The notes under the pieces are model-generated. The model saw nothing but the letters and a program-made list of their open reading frames with translations. It did not search any database and was not told the origin of the DNA. A stretch of DNA of 64,000 nt from Gracilariopsis chorda (Eukaryota > Rhodophyta > Florideophyceae > Gracilariales > Gracilariaceae), in the NCBI GenBank assembly GCA_003194525.1, contig NBIV01000048.1:1-64000 (forward strand). The letters are read 5' to 3'. The number at the start of each line of letters is the position of its first letter. Position 1 is the first letter of the stretch. The position numbers were made by a program, and so were the translations under genes. Shown here one piece after another: positions 33,692-45,551 of this stretch.

Positions 33692-35950
33692 AATTGCTTT
33701 GCTCTAAGGACTACACGTGTGGTTGCACACTAAACTGTTACCAGACATGGAAAACTCAAACTACAAAGTTATTTCGGTTCTTTAACCACCCTCGCTGAAG
33801 ACTATCGATCAACCCTCGCTCATAAGGTTTGAAACCAAGTACGTGGCATACGGCGCAAAGTTTAAGACGTCTACAAGGACAGGGCAGCTAATCAATGCCT
33901 TTCGACTGCGTTTATCAAAGACTGTATGGACTCTGCAACGCTTCACGCGCTATGATTCATCGGCGAAATAAAAGGAACTCATTTTGTTGAGAACGCCACA
34001 ATGGAGAAAGTAAGACTTTGGTTTAAAAAATGCTTCGACGTCGATCCCAAAAGATCTATCTGAGAGGATTGATGCTGCACTACGATTGGTATTATATCAA
34101 CCAAACAAAAAAGATCCAGCCGGGGGGGTATCTAATTTCATCATAAGCGTCATCACTTCTCTTGATCAGAATAACGCTTGGGAATTCCTCAAAGACAAAG
34201 ACATGTCTAAGAAGTTCAAAGATCGTCTGGCGCTCGAATTCAAACCGGAGGTACTTGTAGAACGAATCAAAATGATGCACAGGGACTGGAATAAGGAGAA
34301 ATTATGTAGCATAAAACTGTTCAAAGAAGAAGCTTCGGTGGCCTTGAAAACTGCCCTCACGGAAACGGCACTGGCATGGGTCAACCCTTCTAAGGCCAAG
34401 CACCTGCGTCACCAAGCAGACTACCTTTCAACACTGTTTGCGTCCAACATAAGGGAATCCACAAATCCTCGCCCCAAGCCCAAAAACAGAAAGCAATCGA
34501 ATAAGCAAAAGGGCGTCGAATGGAGCGAACCATATCTCAAGGCGGAGTGCCCTGAGAAACATCGCCTGAAGGTCTGCAAGAAGGCTCCAGAAGAGCGGAG
34601 ACCCGAACTGTTCTAGACGTACTACAGCAGTAAGGCAACGAAAAAGGCCAAAACGGTCAAGGATTTATCGAAAGCAAGTCCTACGGTGCCCATAGCAGAC
34701 ACAGGAAGGTTCAAGATCGCGTTGGAAGACAATGTCCTGGAAACCGTCTTCAGTGATTCTGGGGCTGATTTCAGTGTTTTTGGATCAAACTTTTTCTGTC
34801 AAGTAGTCTCGGAAATGTTGTACATCGACATTCGGGATCTAGAACGACCCACTGCTCTTGCGGGTTCTTTCAACACAAGCAACGACGCAGAGTTTTTCGC
34901 CTCTCGTTTAGTCAAGATGACAATAACTATCCATATCCCGGGTTCAAACATCACAGTTGGCGTAAGAGGAGTGGACGTTTTTTGGTTGAGAATCATCCAT
35001 TGTTGGAGATACTCTTAGTTCTCCCATTTTTGAATTCTATAGGATTCAACTTGCAGGATCATCGTGTCCGTGTCAGGGATGCAATTCACGACAAACACCT
35101 TGATGAGCTGGACCCAGGCGCTTTAAAGCTGGCCGCAGCAGAGTACAAGGGTCTGTTATACACAGACGCCAATGATGACCCGATAGAACTCCCTGAGTGT
35201 CTATCTGCGGGAATCGGAGAGGACAGCAAGGAGGCTATGAAACAAACTTTCGGAAGAATTATCAACGAAACAAAGGGTAGCGGAATATCTGACGCAGGAC
35301 GGAAGAGACTCAATTGTATGCTACAGAAGTCTCGTGACGTCTTTACGAGCAAGCTGGGCGTTGCTCCTCCGGCAGAGGTCCCTCCGCTCGTTATCACTAC
35401 CACCAAGAACGCTAAACCATACCGCTCACTTCAACGACGATATGCACCGCCTCAGAGGGACTTCATCGTCCAGGCTTACCGCGAGTTGGAGGCAGTGGGG
35501 GCGATTTACAAGAACATCGCTGCACGATGGCCCTCACCAGCCCTTGCGGTCCCAAAACCAGACTCAACTACGCTTTGTTTCACAGTAGATCTGCGTTGAC
35601 CCATTGCCCGTAACATTTCAATACTATCATCGATGCCACACCTCGTCTACAAGTTTCAGGACATGGAAGGCAGTACTTGTTTTGCTAATCTGTATTTGGC
35701 TCACGGCTACTGGCAGCTACCGCTATCCAAAGAATCTCAAGAGATGATGCTAATACAGACACTGCTGGGTGTCTATTTACCGAAACGTCTACTACAGGGG
35801 GTTTGCGACTCTGGATATCATTTCCAAGCTGTGCTCTCCCACAAGTTTGAAGGACGAGTCGAAAATTTTTTGCAGGGGATAGAAGATTTTGTTTTTTATG
35901 CCAAAACCGAGATGAAACTGCTTTGGATTATAGAACAATTTTTGGGAGTA

Positions 35951-36776
35951 TGAAGTGCAACGCCCTCAGGGAGGGAATTCTTGGTACTTGATCGTTTTCC
36001 CGATATTATCGGTTGTGTAGTGTGTGTATGAACTACGCCCCACAATGGTGTGTATGGACACGTGGGACACGGTTTTGGGTCAATTGGCGGTTGCCCACAG
36101 TAGTGGATGTTGCCACGAAATGTGGAGTATTTTAGTTGATTTTATTTATTATTTTCACACCCATTTCTGGGAAGCTAGTACTTAGTGCGACGGCACACTG
36201 CCGTCGCATCAGTAAAACTTCCCCAACAAGGGACCCCAACCTGGGGAATTGGCTCTAGTTGTTACCGCTTGCGCGCGTGCTCTACTCCTCCTTGGAGGGA
36301 AACGCCTTAACCCACGGGACATCTAACCCCCTTGCACATCTAAAGAGGCCCATCCTTGGGAGTATAATTGTTCCAATTGCATTGGTGTTTCGCCCTGTAT
36401 AGGGATATTGTTACCGGCATCGCCGTTCGTCCCCGTCGCTCTCGCGACTCACTTCGTCCTCTCTTCCTCCTCTTCGCCCTTCCTTTTTCCCCTTTTTAGG
36501 GTAGCACCTCCCGCTATCCGCGGCCCTCGTGTGCGCATCCGCTCACACACCCCCACTTACGTGGAAACATACCTCTACTGAGGATCACACCCCGCTCACG
36601 CGGATACCGATTCTTCGCCTTCACCTCCCTGCGCGAGTCGCGACAGGTGTTCCTGGTCTTACAAACCGGCTTCGCCGTGACACCTCTGGGAGGGCTCTAC
36701 CCAACTGGGTTCACCTCGTGAGAGGAAGATCCCGAACGTCTTTCGGTGTTCTTCCCCTTTGGGGCATTGCACTACA
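35951..36776 (+). repeat. 5' LTR of element C
   Basis: 826 bp. Notable parts: a perfect hairpin GCGACGGC/GCCGTCGC (36188-36195, 36201-36208); TATAAT at about 36363; and a long pyrimidine tract ending CCCCTTTTTAGG at about 36450-36500, which looks like a splice acceptor or initiator. Many other short palindromes, for example CCTCCTTGGAGG at 36287-36298. Confidence 0.92.
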
Positions 36777-36805
36777 AGTGGTCTCCCGACCTAGAATCGG
36801 TTTTT
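36777..36805 (+). promoter_or_regulatory. Primer-binding site of element C
   Basis: Begins two bases after the LTR with TGGTCTCCCGACCTAGAATC. The complement fits the 3' end of a tRNA: CCA, a discriminator A, a seven-base acceptor strand, a five-base T-stem strand and the end of a T-loop (CGATT). The same site with one change follows the LTR of fossil E at 55458. Confidence 0.65.
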
Positions 36806-36879
36806 GTTTTCCCTCTAACGAGGTTTACTTTTATTTACCGGAAGTTCCGTGATCGTTCCCGCCGTAACGGTATTTTCTC

Positions 36880-39062
36880 ATGTCGAGAAATCCCTCCGAT
36901 GCGGAGCCAGTGGTTAGGTTACGCGTAGTCGCTCCCGCGATAACGCGGACACTTCCGGAGTCCGGTTCGTACCCCGTATCCCTATACGGACAAGTTCCAG
37001 CCGTACTGGCGCCGCTTCATCGCGGAATGATACCCCCGACCGGGAACCCCGGAACCCCCTTTTGCCCTCGTTATCAACCTCGCAGGGGAATGCAGCATCG
37101 ACTCCGGCTGTTGCCGCAGTGCCCCAGGCACCCCGGCCCGCCCCCGCTGTCGCGGCTTCAAGCCCCCGTGAAACGGGCGATAACACCCCCCAGGGGACTT
37201 CCCTGGAATCCCAGGTCCGCGCTCTGTGGACCGCCCATGACAACCTTGTAGGGGAACTAAAATCCCTCCAAGAGGTGGTCTTGGCAACCCCCGTAAAGGA
37301 GGGCGCCGAGGAACTCCGTATTTTACGGTCTGACGTCAACTCCGTGTTGGAGAGTTTGGGACAACCCGCCACCTTCATCGAAGGAGTTGAAGCCCGATTT
37401 GATCGGATTGGTGCCCGCCTGGAGACGCTGGAGCAGTTCGTCCTCATGGACAAACCATCCCCGGATGATCCGGTAAACGAGGCATCGCACAACGACCAGC
37501 TTGCTGGGAAGAAGAAACGCCGTCATCGACGGAAACACCACCGAAAATATTCGGACTCCGATTCTTCGACATCATCGGACTCATCCCGAAACCATTCGGT
37601 TAGCACGAGCTCCTCGGACTCCGACTCGGAGGACGAGAAGCGAGGCTACTCCTCCCGCTCGAAGCGGTCATCGGCCACTGAATGTGTGATCCGCGCCCGC
37701 CAGAAGGGGAGAAGACACCCCGGTCTCCGGGAATTGAAACCGACAAACCCGGATTACCGGAAGCTTTTATCATACCGGTACTACCGGCTCGAAGATTCGT
37801 CACTTGGACGTACGCCCCGTGGTACGGGAAAGGTGCGAGAATGCATTAAGCGAATGCAGCTTTCGCTCCGCAACCAGGATTTTACTGGACAGGACCCAGT
37901 TCTGGTACTGGATTTCCTATCCCGCTTCGTAGTGGAGGTCGATATCCTCGGTATGAATGAGGAACAAGCCTATTTGGCTTTACCGTATTTCTTACGGGGA
38001 GTGGCGGAGGACCAATGCAACTCTGTCAGAGGATCTTCTCGTGCCTCCGAGGGAGGGGCAACTTGCTGGCCGGAGGCTGTGCAGTATCTTCTGCGCTCCT
38101 ACGCCACAAACACCGCTATTGAGCAGGCTATCCACGCTTTGCGAGATACACGCCAGCGTGCTGGAGAGACCGAGACCGATTACTCGGTGCGCCTTAACAA
38201 GGCTTTCCACAGATGTGGTAACGTATACCCCACTGGGGAGCGCAGTACCATGTTCATCGATGGTCTTGACCCGGCAATCCGGAGTTTAGTTACCCGTTAT
38301 CGGGAGGACAAGCGGAGGATCACCTACCTTGAGCTAGTCCAACACGTTCGAGCGGAAGGTGATGCACTTCGTGCAAGAACTCCGAACAATCGGTCTAAAT
38401 CCGCCAAGGCGTTGTTGCTGGAAAGCGAAGCTTCCTCTCTCCCGCTCACCGCGGATGGGAATCCTGGACAGGGATTTGATACCGTGCATGTAGTGCAGGG
38501 GGATGGTGTGTCGATACCCACAAGTGATTTACCGTCAACGACGGAGATGACCCGTGATACGGAAACGGAAGACCCCGTTTTGTACGGTGGTAACAGTCGG
38601 GTTCAACCCCAACGACTCCCGTTTTCAAACGGTCATTCCCGTTATCAACGGCCTGGATGGACTGACACCCGCCCTGCGGTTCGCTTCTCCGATACTCGGA
38701 ATAATAATCCGCGTGTCGCGGTATTGGCTCTCATTTGCCACCTGTGCTATGCCCATGGCCACACCTCACCTCATTGTATTTGTTCACTGAAGGATATGGC
38801 CAAGGTAGTGGCAAATTATGAGGCCCTCACTCCAGAGGAGAAACGTTCCGTCCCGACGGCTTCCTACCTCCGTGCAAAAACGGACTTTTCCCATGCCCTA
38901 ACACAGACCCGCGTGCGCGGCAAGCTTCATACACCCCGATTCGGGAGATCACGCAACCATCCGTTGCAACCCCCGCTTATGCGGATAGAAACCCCCGTCA
39001 ACGGGATGAAGCACTCGTTGTCGAGGAAACCAACCCACCGCCGAAGGCGGAAAACTAACTGA
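36880..39062 (+). CDS. Element C gag
   Basis: Structural protein of the element. An N-terminal Pro/Ala-rich region is followed by a segment with long Ser/Asp and Arg/Ser runs (near 37560-37660), the conserved capsid-like block (about 37700-38350, matched in fossils E and F), and a CCHC zinc knuckle C-x2-C-x4-H-x4-C at 38736-38777 near the end. That knuckle is usual for nucleocapsid. The start is uncertain: ATG codons at 36880 and 37062 lie in different frames. Confidence 0.8.
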
Positions 39063-39075
39063 GGGAGTCTCCCCT

Positions 39076-42000
39076 TTGGGAGAGGCGTCCTCAAAAACGA
39101 GGCTGTTGGCGCCCGAGGCGTCCTCGCCTCGCTCCCCGGTGAAAGTCCTCTCGAGGAAAGACACCGCTGACGCGGACTCTGCGCACCTCGGTGTGTTGCG
39201 TCGCCCGTGGATACGGAGTAAAAATCCCCGGATTCCCGGTAGAGTCTTGGTCTTGGCCAAGCGCAACTATAAGGTCTATGCCGACCTTGGCCTTGATCCC
39301 CAGTTTATGGTGAGGTTTCTCACCGTCCTGGATACAGGTGCAGGCCCCAACTTTGTTGTGGAATCATTGTTACCCCCGCTTGTGGGGTCTCGTATCCGCT
39401 CTGACGCAGTCCCCGACATTTCGGATGCGAACAACAATCCGTTACAAACGGTGGGCACAGTGGACCTCGTCGTGAGACTTGGTACCTCTGTGGTGAAGTT
39501 GGACTTCATAGTTTGCCGTTCATTGGCAGCACCAGTCATACTGGATTGTGATTACTGCGACAGATTTGTCGACACAATCAGGCCTCGCCTCAGGCGTGTA
39601 GAACTTGACGACGGATCGTCGGTTCCGATTGTTTGCCGCCCGCTAAAGCGGTCCTCTGGGAAACAAGTTCCGCTCCCTGCTGCGCAGGAACCACTGCCCG
39701 CGTCCCGCGAGTCCACCAAGCTCTGCGTCGCTGCCTCGGTTTCTATACCGGCTGAGTCCCAAGTCTGGGTGCAGGTAAATTCCCGTCAACACGGTCTTCG
39801 GGTTATACAACCCCTCGCCTCGTTGTACGAGAAGTCCCAGCTGGCACTGGCTAATGAAATTGTCTCCATTTCCCCGGATGTTCCTTTCCGGATATTGGTT
39901 GCCAACCTTGGCAAACACCCCCAGTATCTGGTGAAACACCAAGTAATTGGGAGTGTAATCCCCCATCCTATGGGAATGCTGCCAACGAAGATGACAGCCG
40001 CCGATGTACTCGGAGTTGCCACCTCTTCTGAGTAGTTCGCCCCGTCGTCCGAAGACGTCAAGTCTAAGGAGGGGGAGGAAACCGCTAGGTCAGCGTCGAA
40101 CACACCGAGTAACTCGGAATTGCGAACCACACCTGTTCCACAGGACAATGCTCCATCGAGCAACGACCGGATTGATCCGGAAAAGGCACTTAAAGAGCTG
40201 GACTTCAGCCACGTGCCAGAGTCGCACCGCGACAAACTCCGTACCATGTTACGGGAATTCACCACAATGTGGGATGGCTCGCTTGGCGAGATTAATGCAA
40301 CGGAACACCGGATCGATTTAATCCCCGGTGCGCGACCGGTTGCATAACCCCCTTACAGGGCAGGTCCGAAAGCTCGGGAAGAGGAGCAGTCCCAAGTGGA
40401 CAAGATGCTCCGCGCAGGTGTGATTGAGCCCCCTCAATCACCCTGGGCATCCCCAGTTGTACTGGCTTTAAAGGCCGACGGAACCTGGAGGTTCTGTGTC
40501 GACTACCGCCGGCTCAATGCCGTGACTGTTAGGGACACGTACCCTATCCCTCGTATGGACAAGTGTATTGACTCCCTTGGAGACGCCACCGTGTTCACGG
40601 CCCTCGATACCAATTGGGGATATTGGCAAGTACCTGTTAGACAGGAAGATCGCGATAAAACCGCATTCACCTGCCACGCAGGGACCTACCGCTTCAAGCG
40701 GATGCCATTTGGGATGACCAACGCCCCCGCCACCTTCCAGCGTGCAGTAGATATTCTACTCAACCGCTTTAAGTGGCGGAGTTGTCTGGTCTACCTTGAT
40801 GATATTATCATCTTCTCCAACTCGTTGGACGACCATCTCATTCACGCCCGAGACGTGCTGACCGTACTCCGCGATGCGGGAATTACCCTCAAGTTGAGGA
40901 AATGCGAGTTTTTCACAGATACTGTGAAGTATCTGGGTCACATTATCTGTCCTGGACGGTTAGCGATCGAGAAAGCTCGAGTCAAATCCCTCGTTGAGGC
41001 GAATGAGCCCCGTACTCAAACGGAACTGCGCTCCTTTTTGGGGCTAGTCAATGTCTATCGACGGTTTATCCCGAGCTTTTCGGATACCGTGGCGCCCTTG
41101 AACGCGTTGTTGCGAAAGGGGAACCCCCCAAAACTGGGAACATTTACGCCCGAGCAATCGGAAGCCTTTAACTCCTTGAAGGAGGCTGTCACATCAGCAC
41201 CAATCCTACATCTTCCAAAACTTGGGTTGCCATACTCCGTAGATACGGATTCAAGCGACTACCAAGTCGGGTGTGCTCTTTTTCAAACCACCCCCGAGGG
41301 GGAACGACATCCAATTGGTTTTTGGTCGCGCTCACACAATGTTCATGAGCGGAACTACTCCGTATCGGAGAAAGAGTGCCTCGCCTTCGTATGGGCGATG
41401 ACCACTCTGCGCCCCTACCTTATGGGAATTCACTTCACCGTGTACACGGATCATTCCTCATTGAGGTGGTTGATGAATATCTCCGACCGGTCGGGACGCC
41501 TCATGCGCTGGAGACTCCGCCTCGCGGAATATGACTTTCAAGTCATTTATAAAAAGGGTGCGCAGAACACCCAGGCCAACGCTTTGTCGCGGTTACCCAC
41601 AAGTTGGGAAGCACTCCCAACAGAGGATGATGAAGTCCCATGCTTCATGGCTATAGACCCGGATGATCCGGAATATGCTGTCGAGGCTAATCCAGAAACC
41701 TGGGACGAGGATGCTGATTTTGACGAACTACTCGCATCGCGAGATAAATCTGAGAACCCGTTACCGGGAAATTTTGTACCGGTATCACCGGAAGAAATGA
41801 TCCGAGAACAATTCGGCGACCCATTCTGTACGAGAATTCATGCCCGTATCAACGGTGGTGAAGATCTCCCTTTCGGGGTAAACGAAAAAGGCTACCTCGT
41901 AAGAAAGGTCGAAGCCCGCCCACAGATTGTGGTACCACATTCCCTGCAATCGCGGGTGTTACATCTATCACACTACGCCCCCATTGGAGGTCACCCAGGT

Positions 42001-43456
42001 GGGAGGAAACTCTACCTAACCCTGCAAAGGGATTTCTATTGGCCCGCAATGGCGGTGGATTGCTACGCAACTGTGCGGTTTTGTAGCGAATGCGCGAAGA
42101 ATCGCGTCAAACTCCGCAAAAATGCGAAGAAGATGAAACGATTCCCCGCAAGGGCGCCACTCGAGTTTATCGCAATTGATCTTCTCGGACCACTACTCAC
42201 GACAAAACGTGGAAACAAGTTTCTACTTGTCATCACCGACCGCTTTTCTAAGCTGGTACGGACTGTCCCTCTTCGGAGGATTACCGCTCTCACGGTGGCC
42301 CAGGCTCTGGTGACGCACTGGATTTTTGCCTACGGTCCCCCTGTAGAGGTGCTCTCTGACAACGGGAAGCAGTTCGTGAGCAAGTTCTTCCAGGATGTTT
42401 GTGGCATCCTTGGATGTCAAGAACTTGTTCACGACTACCTACCACCCCCAGTGTAATGGGCAAGTTGAACGGTTTAACCGGACGTTACTCGCGGCGTTAC
42501 GTTCCTACGTCGCAGACCACCCAAAGAACTGGGACATGTACGCTGATGCGGTAACCTACGCGTACAATACGCAGGTACACCGGACTACCGGAGTTTCGCC
42601 ATTCGAGTTGGTTCTATCTAGAACACCCTCGCATGTGGCGCTGGAACCCCAAGCTACCTTGGAAAATTTCCCATCTGTGGGTATCTACCGGCAGCAATGG
42701 AAGCAATGGCTTTCCAAGCTGGTCCCCGCTGCGCGGAAGTCTATGGCACGGGCCCAAGCCGCTTACAAGCGGGATTTTGATGCTCGCTTGCGAGGAAAAC
42801 CGTCCCCGATTCCGGCGAATAACTACGTCTTCACCAGGAAGGAGTACTACAACCCGGAACGGGAGAAGCGCCATAAACTCTCACCTGTGGCGGATGGACC
42901 ATTCAAGGTCATCTCTGTGAACACCGACACTGTCGTGGTAGAGATGGGCGACACGCACGAACGGATTTCCCGTGGTCGTGTTTTCCTTGCCCCTCCTCCC
43001 TCGTCAGAGGTAGTCCTGGATCCAGGCAACCCCGTTTCTACGGACTCTGCAACACCGGAATCATCCGGGAGTACTAGGCCTACGGTACTACCACACCCCA
43101 GCCGGGGACTCTCAGACCTACCGAACCTGTCAAACTCACCGGCTCAGCCGGGTAATTCGGGCCTCTCAGCGCCCGCCCCTACCAGGCCCGCCCCACTGGC
43201 GCGCATTTATACCCGCCAAGCGGGGAATGTTATCCCTTATCCCGCCGCTCCGTCTAAGGAGGGGGAGGAGAACACTCGTTTTCGAGGAACGATATCGCCG
43301 TCGCAACGGGAAACACACCGTAACATACGGAACACTGACCGTGGAGCACGGAGTATGCCACGCGACACTAATCCCCCGTTCCCGGGCAGTGCTGTGCAAC
43401 AGGAACCAGACGCGCAGGCCCCGCAAAAGCGGCAAATACACCGTTTGTCACGGTAA
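39076..43456 (+). CDS. Element C pol region: protease, RT, RNase H, integrase
   Basis: Protease active site LDTGAG at 39327-39344. Reverse transcriptase with FCVDYRRLNAV (about 40494) and YLDD at 40791-40802. RNase H begins near 41240 (VDTDSSDYQVG). Integrase has an HHCC zinc finger (about 41960-42105), catalytic core (AIDLLGP, LSDNGKQF around 42170-42380) and a GPF-type C-terminal module (about 42830-42990). This is Ty3/gypsy order, reverse transcriptase before integrase. Given as one region; it holds some of the element's breaks. Confidence 0.88.
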
Positions 43457-44814
43457 AACGAGAAGCCTCCACCCAATACTGCAACAGCGGAAATGCAATC
43501 GCCCAATCCATCCCCGGAGGCATCGCCACAAACGCGGGAAATATACCGTGCTACACGGGAAGTTGAAGCGCAACTACCACACACCCCTGTCAGGGAAGGA
43601 TCCCCGATAAGGGAGTATGGTGACGATTGCCCCCAATCCCCTGGGCAGAGCGATGCATCGAAGCCGCCATTGGCGGAAGCCCCCGCAGAAGCGGTTCAAT
43701 TAGGTCCAGCAGACGCGCGCCCCACGGAGAAGAGGCGTCCAGATACGCCAGCCTCACAGGGAAATACCCACACCCCTCGTGGGGAAAAAGGCAGCCAAGC
43801 CGCAGTCAAAGCTTCAGGCCATGGCTTGCAAGCACCGGAAACGCCTCCTGTCGTCGACGGAATCGAAGCCCCCGCTCCGGGGAATAATTTGCGCCAACCC
43901 CCGCAACGCTGCGGCGAAGAACCGAGGAACTCGGGAATAACGCGCGCCATCGCACGCTCGAAACCGGTCGTACCGGACGCTACTCCTCCTCATGGAGATG
44001 GTGCACCGCGCTTAGCGGCAATTCCCCTGAAAAGGGTGTCATCGGCACCTGCCCGGCACCCCCCAAAGGGGAATTTTGACCAAAATACCGGTGTACCGGA
44101 GTTAGCCCCAGGCGACCCGTCAGTAACCGGGGACACCACGGCATCGCCGGAACGTATGGTGCAGAGCGCTCGTGCACCTGGCAGGGAGGCGGAACGCTTA
44201 CCAATCACCGTGTTGCACGGGACCCCGCAGGGAAGGTCGGAAACGCCGTCCCCGCATACGCGGCAAAGACCCCGCAAGCTCGCGGTTTGCGAAGAAGACC
44301 GCACTCGCGGAGTTCAAGTCCCCCGCCGACTGGCGGTTCGCCCGGCCTACCGTGATAACGGGAACGAATGGGGAATGACTTGCCGGTGAAAACCGTGACG
44401 CCACACACCCTCTTGAGGGATAATTTCCCGCATGAGCAGCGGCCACTAGGACAGCGCACGGCAACGCCGGAGACATCGCCGACAACCCGGATAGCGGGTA
44501 ATATACCGCACAGCGGACAGCCCTCGCAAGGGAATACAACCACCACCCGGCACGGCCGGCAGGTCTACGAACGAGAGTTCGTAGTAGACCGACTTGTCGG
44601 ACATACCTGGGACCAGGATGGTATTCTACAATACCGCGTCCGCTGGTACACGGGTATGACCCTAGTGGGGATACGTGGGAGCCAATTGAACACCTCCCAC
44701 GATCGCAGGTCGTGCGATACCACCGTCAAACGGGAACTGCAGCCCCAGCCACGCTGGTTAATGCCCAAGTCGGGTAACGCTGCTGCGCGAGCGGAGGGCA
44801 GTAAGAAGGGATAG
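43457..44814 (+). other. Element C Pro-rich, hairpin-dense spacer and chromodomain
   Basis: After the integrase lies about 1.1 kb of Pro/Ala/Arg-rich coding-like DNA, most of it in back-to-back short inverted repeats of the form CCG(N)...(N)CGG. At about 44575-44720 a chromodomain can be recognised (EREFVVDRL, YRVRWY, TWEPIEHL). Chromodomains at the integrase end are the mark of chromoviruses. Such a long spacer between integrase core and chromodomain is unusual. Confidence 0.7.
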
Positions 44815-44964
44815 CAAGGGAAAGTCCGTCCAAGACGGGGAACTCTAAGTGGAAATCACCGTCCGAGACGGGAAAGTTTACCTAGCGGAGCAGCAAGCTC
44901 CATACTACACTACACTAACTGGCATAGCCAGGAAAGGAACACCAGGAAACTGGACAAAAGGGGC

Positions 44965-45495
44965 TCACTCTTCGCCGTTGCCCGGGGCTTGACCACCCGC
45001 AAGGCGGTAAGCCCACGCGTCCGCCATGGCGGTAACATCCCCCGGAATGGTGTCTGAGCCATCCGCATAAGCGGTGACCAATCCCTCATTGAGGACAGAA
45101 ACCGGGTGACAACACGGGGCGAGGCGCAGGCGCGACGCGTGATTCCGATTCATCGGGTTGAGCCCCACCAGGGTGTTGTAGGTTGGCCAGTTGGACACCG
45201 GAGCGGTTCCGGAGGACCCCACCGAAGGAGGTAGTGCGAAGGGATGGTCGGCTGCAGCAGCCATACTCCCCGGTTGTACCGGATGTTGATCGCCATGAGG
45301 CAGGGGAACTGACCGGAAACCGGTGGTGTATCGCCCAAGAGGCATCGGAGGTTGGCTGTGGTTGTTGATGTTGTTGTCGTTGTTCATTTTTCCCTTTTCG
45401 AGGGTAGTTGTTGTTGTTGTTTTTGCGCTCGATGACTCTGGTGCAGAGGGATTTACCGGAGAACGGGAGAAAGAGCACGCGCTTTTATCACCCAT
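44965..45495 (-). CDS. Antisense ORF of element C, 176 codons
   Basis: Minus-strand ATG ORF between the chromodomain and the 3' LTR, in a stretch with no sense ORF. The protein has a Ser/Thr- and Asn-rich N-terminal third (partly encoded by a triplet repeat) and a more complex C-terminal half with Pro, Trp, Tyr and Cys that looks globular. I recognise no domain. Antisense ORFs between pol and the 3' LTR are known in some plant gypsy elements of the Tat group, so a real gene is plausible. Its promoter would lie in the 3' LTR, read antisense. Confidence 0.5.
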   Translation of the reverse strand: MGDKSACSFSRSPVNPSAPESSSAKTTTTTTLEKGKMNNDNNINNHSQPPMPLGRYTTGFRSVPLPHGDQHPVQPGSMAAAADHPFALPPSVGSSGTAPVSNWPTYNTLVGLNPMNRNHASRLRLAPCCHPVSVLNEGLVTAYADGSDTIPGDVTAMADAWAYRLAGGQAPGNGEE

Positions 45496-45551
45496 TTTCG
45501 TCTGGGAATCCTCCGCTTCCGCAGTCGTTTTCCCGTCTTAGGGGGGGGATA

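Noticed and set aside
37600-39266. Minus-strand ORFs opposite element C gag
   Set aside because: They are shadows of the GC-rich sense frame, unlike the antisense ORF at 44965-45495, which has no sense ORF opposite.
45183-45541. Plus-strand ORFs overlapping the antisense ORF
   Set aside because: Short, overlapping frames with no relation to pol; the minus frame is longer and has better composition.
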